From: Chromera velia
Lineage: Eukaryota; Sar; Chromeraceae
Assembly: GCA_018398765.1 (NCBI GenBank)
Contig: JAHBMJ010003047.1
Span: 1-13,687 of the forward strand
Reading direction: 5' to 3'
DNA length: 13,687 nt
The first letter of the stretch is position 1. Each line of letters opens with the position of its first letter. Made by a program: the position numbers and the translations under genes. Of this stretch, positions 8,178 to 13,687 are shown piece after piece. Below the pieces are notes generated by a model. It saw only the letters and a list, made by a program, of their open reading frames with translations, had not been told where the DNA came from and ran no database searches.

Positions 8178-10623
8178 TCATTGTTGTATCAGATCGAAGA
8201 CTACCCCGGGCGCCACATACGTTCTCAGCTTCAGGGCTCCATGACTAAAAGCGTCGTGAAGGGTTTGGAGCATATCTGGGCCCAGAGGATCCTCCTCATT
8301 AAGCTTTTGCGAGTCTAGTTTGAAGTCCAAACTCAAAAGTAATGTGAGACAGCCAGATCCGAGGAGTTTAATCAACTGAAACACAGACTCCTCTCCCAGC
8401 ATACCTTGAAATAGTTTCAAATCTTCAATCGGAGGGGGGGGGCGTTCACACAACGTATCGACTAATGCCGTTAACCCCTGATCCATTATAGGAACGCCGT
8501 TTAACTCTAGGCTGCACAGCGATGGCAGCTGCTCTGCGCCCATAACCCCCATGAGTGCGCGAGCAAGGGGAATTCCTACCTCTTCTGTCCCTCGTCCTCC
8601 TAAAAAAATCCCACCCAAATGTAGAAACTGCAATTTCACAAGCCTACCTGCATCGATGGCTTGGTACACTCTGCATAACCCCTTACCCCCCAGGTTCCCC
8701 CAGAGGCTCAAACGTTCCAGACATCCTAGTGACCCTGCCGCAATCCCCTCTGCGAATACTTACATTTCTGCAACGCCCCCCGGGTTAGCAAGGCAAATAC
8801 GTAAGTCGAGGTCTCTAAGTGATATGATGTAGGAAGAGGACAGGGCCCGCGCAAAAGCACCCATGCCCTCTTATCCTAGTACAATGCACTCTACCGACAA
8901 CTTCTGCAAGCGTAGCACCTTTCCCTCACAAACAACGGCAGACAGACCCTTTGCAGTAGCAGCGTTCATACCGATGCTGCGAAAAGATAATAGAAGCTTT
9001 TGCAGCGCAGGGAGCAGATGAGCTCCCCTTGGAATCTCTTTTAGCAAGGCACTCAACCCCTCCACGCCAGTTAGAGCCCCCTTGAAAACAAGCTCTTTGA
9101 GGGATTTCAAACAGAACTCACCGTCAGTCAGACCCCATGCAAGAACCCTACCCAACCCCCTGCTCATTCGATACGACGATTCGCATTTAAACCGCAGTCT
9201 CTTCAACTCCCCGACCATACCATCATATAGTGCAGAAGCAAACAATGTAAGGACGGATTCTACCATTTCTACCCTCTCTTCGTTCCTAGATGTCCCTGAA
9301 ACCCTTAGGCACAAGTTAACTGTCAACTCAGGGGGGAACCCCTTGTCAGAAATCCCTTCAAAAAAAGACGTGAGCATGGCATCAACCCCAAAATCTAACT
9401 TCAGAACACTCAGGGAGGGGGTTCTACGGTTATACAGGGCTTCACCAAACGCCTTGCCCCCTTTTTCTAATACTCTCTGATACTCTCTAATCTGCACAAA
9501 GAGCTCAGAAAGAGACGGCAGGGCCACGTAACCAGATTCTAAACTCTCTGCAAGTCCCGACAAAATCTCATTCTCTAGTGAGCGAAGCGGACTTACCCAG
9601 GTAAGCGAAAGCTGCTGGAGCTTCCACACGCGCCCCCTTCCAAATGCGCTCGTCAAATAGGTAAGAGAACTTCCCAAGGATACCCCCCACCCCTTAGATA
9701 GCTCAAACTTTTCAAGCTTTGAGAGTCTGCCCTCTTCAACAGCCCCTGTCAATGCCAAGATGCCTGCGCGGGCACTCTCACGAGCCTCCCCCCTGTCATC
9801 TCCTCCCACCACAACCTCCAGCTCAAATATCCAGAGGGCAGGCACCCCTCTCGGTGTTATAAAGGCTCTCCCAAGGCCCCTCACGGCGTGACTAAACGTG
9901 TTATTCTGATCTCTCAGCTTTAATTCAGATAGTTTGGAAAGGCGGCCTTCTCTGATGGCAGTACTGAGGGTCAGAATTGATTCAGGATCCGTATTGTTAT
10001 ACTCCTGACCACCAACACGATGTCCAGAGAGGTCGAGAACTTCAATGTGGGGGGAATGGCCTGATTGTAATGCGGAGGCAAGGCACGCGACTCGCGTACT
10101 GGAAAGCCCTGGGGAAAGATGGACACGCCATATGGCTGGCAGAGTGCCTCGCTCCAGTGCTGTGGCACACACGTCTGCAATTAATGAGGCCTGGACTGCA
10201 TTGCGGTCGTACAACTGTATCTCCTGCAGACACACTAGGCCTATAGAAGAGAGCAGGGCTCTAAAGGGTCCGGTATCAGGTGCGTTTTCTACATCTCCCC
10301 CCTCCCTTCTGAGTATATCAGCGTGGTCAAGACTGAGAGTCTTCAAGGCAGGGACACTCTCTGCAGTGACGGCGTCCGCAAGTGCTCTGACGCCCGGTGC
10401 AAACACACTGTTCCCGCTCAAGTTCAGAGTCTGCAGGCAGAGTGTTTTCTTTGCTTTCAAACCATCTGCAAGCGCTTTGGTTCCCCCGACTCTCGCTCTC
10501 GTGCGGGCAATTTTCAGGGTCCGCAGAAAGAGGGGGGCCCCATACACCTGCGAGGCCCCTCCTGACCGCTGCCACTCCGGCAGGGCCCAGTGGGTTGTCA
10601 CTCAGGTCCAGACTGATGAGGTT
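8178..10623 (-). pseudogene. leucine-rich-repeat protein gene, interrupted
   Basis: This encodes a long array of LRR units of about 28-33 residues with the pattern LxxLxLxxN...G..ALA.A, for example LQTLNLSGNSVFAPGVRAL and LISLDLSDNPLGPAGV. The style is the RNI-like LRR type that forms a solenoid for protein binding; partners are unknown, and no signal peptide, membrane segment or catalytic domain is seen. The first unit follows a strong acceptor (polypyrimidine then CTCCAG, 10649-10624), so upstream exons probably existed; an ATG at 10740 is the alternative start. The frame changes once near 10531-10552, at a six-G run. The rest is one frame of about 790 codons to TGA 8178-8180, broken by TAA 8871-8873 and TAA 8760-8762. 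LRR sequence continues clearly across both stops. A pseudogene is likeliest; sequencing error could explain the frameshift but less easily two stops. Confidence 0.85.
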
Positions 10624-11254
10624 CTGGAGATGGAAAAACAGAAAGAAGGACCTCAAGGCGGCTATCGAGGAGGTGCAAAGGAGATTTTCTGCAGTTGGTA
10701 GGGAGTTAGACGCATTTAATGTTCGTTTTTTGACAGTCATGGAGGGGAAATATAGTATCGCGATCGAACTTTTGATACCCCATATGGTTTAGCAGTCTTG
10801 CGCAAGTAAAAGAAAGAAAGACTGTAGCGGAAAGCGACTTGACGGTCTGCAGACACAAGAAAACGGTGTCTGGCTCTAAGAAGCCGATCTGAGGAAGGAG
10901 AAGCGATCAAGAGGACGAATCGGGATACCAGAAATTTAATAACTTGCAGCCGAGGAGCATGTATTGGAGACAAACTTTAAGCATACCCAAAGGACTAAGT
11001 AGAAAGCGACGGCAGTCATGGAGCACCCCCCCTATACAGACTGAAGAAGTGAGCCGTGAAGCCTAACTATTTGATCCACTAATGAATCACGCACATTTGT
11101 TTTTTCTCATATCAGATGTGCCCCCTCATCAGGCCGGCCGGGCAATCCTAAATCCTTCGACCTCTCCAACACCAAACACAAACTGTCTGATAATTGATTT
11201 GAAGAACACCTCCTCCTTGTCGTGAACAGAAAATCTGAAAGCGCTCAGGTCCAA

Positions 11255-11284
11255 CCGGTTTTGGGCTTATCAAGCCTCATCCGG
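11255..11284 (-). ncRNA. hammerhead-ribozyme-like motif (degenerate)
   Basis: On the minus strand CCGG, ATGA, a GGCTT-GAT-AAGCC stem-loop, CAAAA and CCGG follow each other. The outer CCGG pair and the inner 5-bp stem enclose an internal loop resembling the hammerhead core, CTGATGA - stem II - GAAA. Compared with that core it has CGGATGA and CAAA, so two core positions differ and it is unlikely to cleave. Penelope-like elements are known to carry hammerhead motifs in their terminal repeats, and this one lies about 770 bases downstream of the RT stop on the same strand. No clear stem III partner and cleavage site were found. Confidence 0.3.
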
Positions 11285-11698
11285 GACAACGCTATACAGA
11301 GTTCTAAGCTCCAGACTGAAGTTTTTGGCTGAAATCACTTTAATGCTCTTCTGCTTGTTGATGTTAGACTAGCAAGAAACAGAGGCAGTTCAAGCTTCTT
11401 TCCAGAAACAATAATTGTTGTTGAGCATAGACGGTAGCCACCTTTTTTTTCGGAAGCCATTTTTTTTTCAGGACGACGCGCGCGGTGCACGGCCGGGTTC
11501 TATATCTATGCGCGGTGCTAAGGGGCATGGGCGGGCCCGCTTGCGTGTTTGCGCTAAATACAGAACATTTAAATAAAATGAAATCATTTATTTCTACAAT
11601 TGCAGAGGCTAGAGCTAAGTAGAAGCCTGTTTGTCAGTATTTCTACATAGACTACCTTTCATGGACCTCCGTGAACCTAACTACCACTTAAAAGTTCA

Positions 11699-11821
11699 AG
11701 CCGCATTTTTAGATAAGCTTGAAAGTCAACGCCGCAGACGCAGATCATTTACGGTGTCTTCAAAGCCAAAGCCGCATATCTAAACGGTGTCTTAACTGTC
11801 TACGCCGCAGGCGTGGACAGT
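11699..11821. repeat. spaced GCCGCA repeats ending in a 12-bp hairpin
   Basis: GCCGCA recurs at about 11700, 11731, 11771 and 11804 with intervals of 31-40 bases, and ACGGTGTCTT occurs at 11751-11760 and 11784-11793. The last unit forms a hairpin. The arm 11795-11806 (ACTGTCTACGCC) pairs with 11810-11821 with a three-base loop and one mismatch that would be a G-U pair in RNA of one strand. Confidence 0.6.
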
Positions 11822-11884
11822 CTTTTGAAAAACGATGCCACAGATAGAGATCATCTTGATTATATTTTTTCAAGTGGCACTTAG

Positions 11885-12037
11885 GTTCAGGGAGGTTCTT
11901 TTATCGGGGTATACATCATATCAAAAGATCTTTTAATTCTTCCTGCAGAAGGTCCAGCTGATTATTATGCAGCAGCAGCTGCTGAAATACCAATTAATAT
12001 TCACTCACAATTGATTACTTCCAAAAAAATTTATTAA
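11885..12037 (+). other. small open frame without a Met codon
   Basis: Between TAG at 11882-11884 and TAA at 12035-12037 there is a 50-codon frame with protein-like text (SFIGVYIISKDLLILPAEG, then AAAAAEIPINIHS). It contains no ATG, so it cannot be a stand-alone gene with a normal start. It might be an exon or organelle-derived fragment, but I do not recognise it, and an open stretch of 50 codons can occur by chance. Confidence 0.2.
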
Positions 12038-12051
12038 TTTTTATTTTTGAG

Positions 12052-13687
12052 TCAACGTCCAGCTGTCTGTTTCTTTCTGATATTTTTCTTCCATTCACTT
12101 TTCAACATAAAGAGCAGGTTCGGAGGGTTACGTCGTGCAACCATAATGCGGCAAGCTGTCTTTCTTTGGAGCTGACGTCTAAAGAAATCAACAACAGGAT
12201 CTAGTTGAATAGATCCTTGTACCTTGAAAAAGAGATCATTGGATCTTTTCTGCATGCTCGTTGCTTCTTTCAAGGGGTTATCGGCATTTTGCACAGCTCG
12301 CACTGCTTCAGCTCTCAATCGGTCGATAGAGGTGAGGACTTTCTTTCTTTCTTTCTCTCTGTCTGTGAACTTGACTCTGCTTGCTTCTTGGAGAAGGAGG
12401 GGGAGGGGGTGTCCCCTCCGCATGAAATGCAGGAGAACCTCAACCTGCTCCTTCCTGAACACTGCTTCACGTGTACAGAGACGCAGATGTCGGATTAATT
12501 CTGCTCTCACCAATTACGGTGACAGTTTCGTTCGCTTTCTGTGCGCTGATGTCCATGCCAGATATTGATGTGCATTCAGTGCCTTCATGTGAGGACAAAC
12601 CTCCAAGGCAATGAATTCCCCCTCCCAGCGCGCTGCCCACAGCTCTACATCAAGATGGAGGATAGGTGTGTGGAATAAGTCCTTTGCTGCCACTATCGAG
12701 TAACTGCCAAAGCACAAACGTGTGTGTGGGTCTATGTGTATAAAGAAGGTGTCAAGAAAAGAAACCAGGGCTTCCTTTGTACTGTTAATCCATTCAAGCA
12801 ATGCATCATCAATGTAACGGTCATATTCATTCAAGGCAGAGGGCTTGCTGTCACTGAACAGAAAACCTTCGAATGCACGCGCCAACACCAGCTTCGCTAT
12901 CTCTCCACCTGCCGAAGAACCCATTGGCACACCCCCTTTCTGTTTGAAAAAAGAAACGTTCCCTTCTTTGTCGGTATACTAAAACATGACATGCAGCAGA
13001 AGCCGAAACATGGCTCTCCAAATGGCGAGGAATTGATTCTCTTTCCATTCTTTTAGCTCGTAGGGCGGGCGTTCCTTCTCTATGTGTGGGAGCATGTTCC
13101 TGCAGAAAAACTCTTTGTTCTCGTTTAAAACTTTGAACAGAACTTCAAGGATTTTTGACTGGTCTAAGGAGGTGTATAGGGAAAAAACATTGGCAGTGGC
13201 AAGAAAGGAAGAAGCGTGAATTCTTTTCGCTTCGTACTTTCTAACTATCTCTGCAGATGCGATTATGTGCTGGCTGTGTGCTGTGGAAAAAGGCTGTAGT
13301 GCGATAGACACAATACGATGTAGAAGAGAGAAGAGTGAGGAGCAAAGAGGGATGATTGGACGCCCTACGATCGGGTTTTTGTGGATCTTGATAATCATAA
13401 AAAATTCAGGGAGCGTGGCGTGCTCGATCCGCGCTGCCGTTTCCTTCCTTACATATAGAGAGAAAGACAAATCAAGGAATTCAAGGCAGTCGGCCAGTTC
13501 GCGCACAAGCTTCTTCTCTTCCTCTATAGGATTACATGAGATCTTTTTGTATGCCTCAGGGTCCCCGAGTTGCCTCAGGGCTTCCTTGTCATACCAGACT
13601 GGGCCGATTGCACCCACTCCCATTCCCTTGTCCATCATTCCCACCCTTACCCTCATGCCGAGCGTTTCTATTGCATTCATCGCGTGA
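12052..13687 (-). pseudogene. Penelope-like element reverse transcriptase, partial
   Basis: One frame of at least 540 codons enters from the right edge. It shows the Penelope-type order: a QLGDPEAYKK segment, KIHKNPIVGRPI, motif A as ANVFSLYTSLD, VPMGSSAGGEIAKLVLA (motif B), YDRYIDDALLEW (motif C, YIDD at 12805-12816), LHLDVELWAARW, then HQYLAWTSAHRKRTK and a thumb ending near PPNLLFMLKSEW. Motif A normally has a catalytic Asp where this copy has Asn (AAT, 13189-13191), which would abolish polymerisation. In-frame stops are TAG 12979-12981 and TAA 12514-12516. No indel is present. The frame ends at TGA 12052-12054 without a GIY-YIG endonuclease, so this resembles the endonuclease-lacking Penelope-like group. 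The N-terminus is outside the window. Confidence 0.78.

Larger units (their letters stand above)
10741..12051. other. gene-free region, possible 3' part of Penelope-like element
   Basis: No convincing coding frame of any length occurs here. It lies immediately downstream, on the minus strand, of the Penelope-like RT and so may hold that element's 3' UTR or terminal repeat. Contents seen are an imperfect hairpin, spaced GCCGCA-containing repeats, two T-rich runs near 11444-11469, a repeated GCGCGGTGC at 11480-11488 and 11510-11518, and a hammerhead-like motif near 11255-11284. Confidence 0.55.

Noticed and set aside
8750-8763. GTAAGTATTCGCAG on the minus strand, a 14-base GT...AG string covering the TAA at 8760
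   Set aside because: It is too short for a normal intron and its length is not a multiple of three; removing it would break the LRR frame, which is the same on both sides.
10431-10550. Possible intron from CAG|GTGTAT to CTGCAG explaining the LRR frame change
   Set aside because: It would delete a well-formed LRR unit and would leave the downstream LRR out of frame, so an indel in the G/C run fits better.
10045-10792. Plus-strand open frames antisense to the LRR gene
   Set aside because: They mirror a strongly patterned LRR coding strand and show no independent protein signature.
1-13687. CRISPR arrays, bacterial operons, defence or biosynthetic clusters
   Set aside because: There are no regularly spaced identical repeats with spacers, and gene structure and families are eukaryotic.

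Overview
The window reads as nuclear DNA of a microbial eukaryote. It has GT-AG style splice sites, long microsatellite-rich non-coding stretches, a eukaryotic RING finger exon, a large leucine-rich-repeat (LRR) gene and two different families of decayed retroelement. The LRR style (units of about 30 residues, LxxLxLxxN plus ALADAL helices), the mid-GC base composition and the mixture of LINE and Penelope-like relics make me think of an alga-like protist such as a chromerid alveolate. That is a guess from general resemblance and the sequence does not prove it.

Layout. Positions 1-1230 are pyrimidine-rich and full of microsatellites, and look like UTR or intron. They may contain one small exon (345-396). 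Positions 1231-1601 (+) are the last exon of a coiled-coil plus C-terminal RING ubiquitin-ligase-like protein of the IAP RING type. Positions 1602-2086 hold its probable 3' flank. About 2087-6697 (-) is one nearly full-length but dead non-LTR retrotransposon (LINE). It has an N-terminal Ser/Pro-rich segment, an APE-type endonuclease, a PWWD linker, a reverse transcriptase (RT) and a C-terminal region, and its 3' end is a GAT/AAT microsatellite tail. Positions 6698-8177 are gene-free and contain two pairs of imperfect direct repeats. Positions 8178-10623 (-) are a long LRR gene with two in-frame TAA codons and one frameshift, so a pseudogene or misassembled gene. Positions 10741-12051 are gene-free, with a hammerhead-ribozyme-like motif and an imperfect hairpin. 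Positions 12052-13687 (-) are a Penelope-like RT with two in-frame stops and no visible GIY-YIG endonuclease. It runs off the right edge.

How it fits together. Only the RING exon looks like an intact host gene. The rest is a graveyard of a LINE, a Penelope-like element and an LRR copy, all on the minus strand. The most unusual pattern is that nearly all in-frame interruptions in these three frames are TAA or TAG, with one TGA, while every frame ends at TGA. Decay is the simplest explanation, but the pattern is worth testing. No intact new system such as a defence island or biosynthetic cluster is visible.
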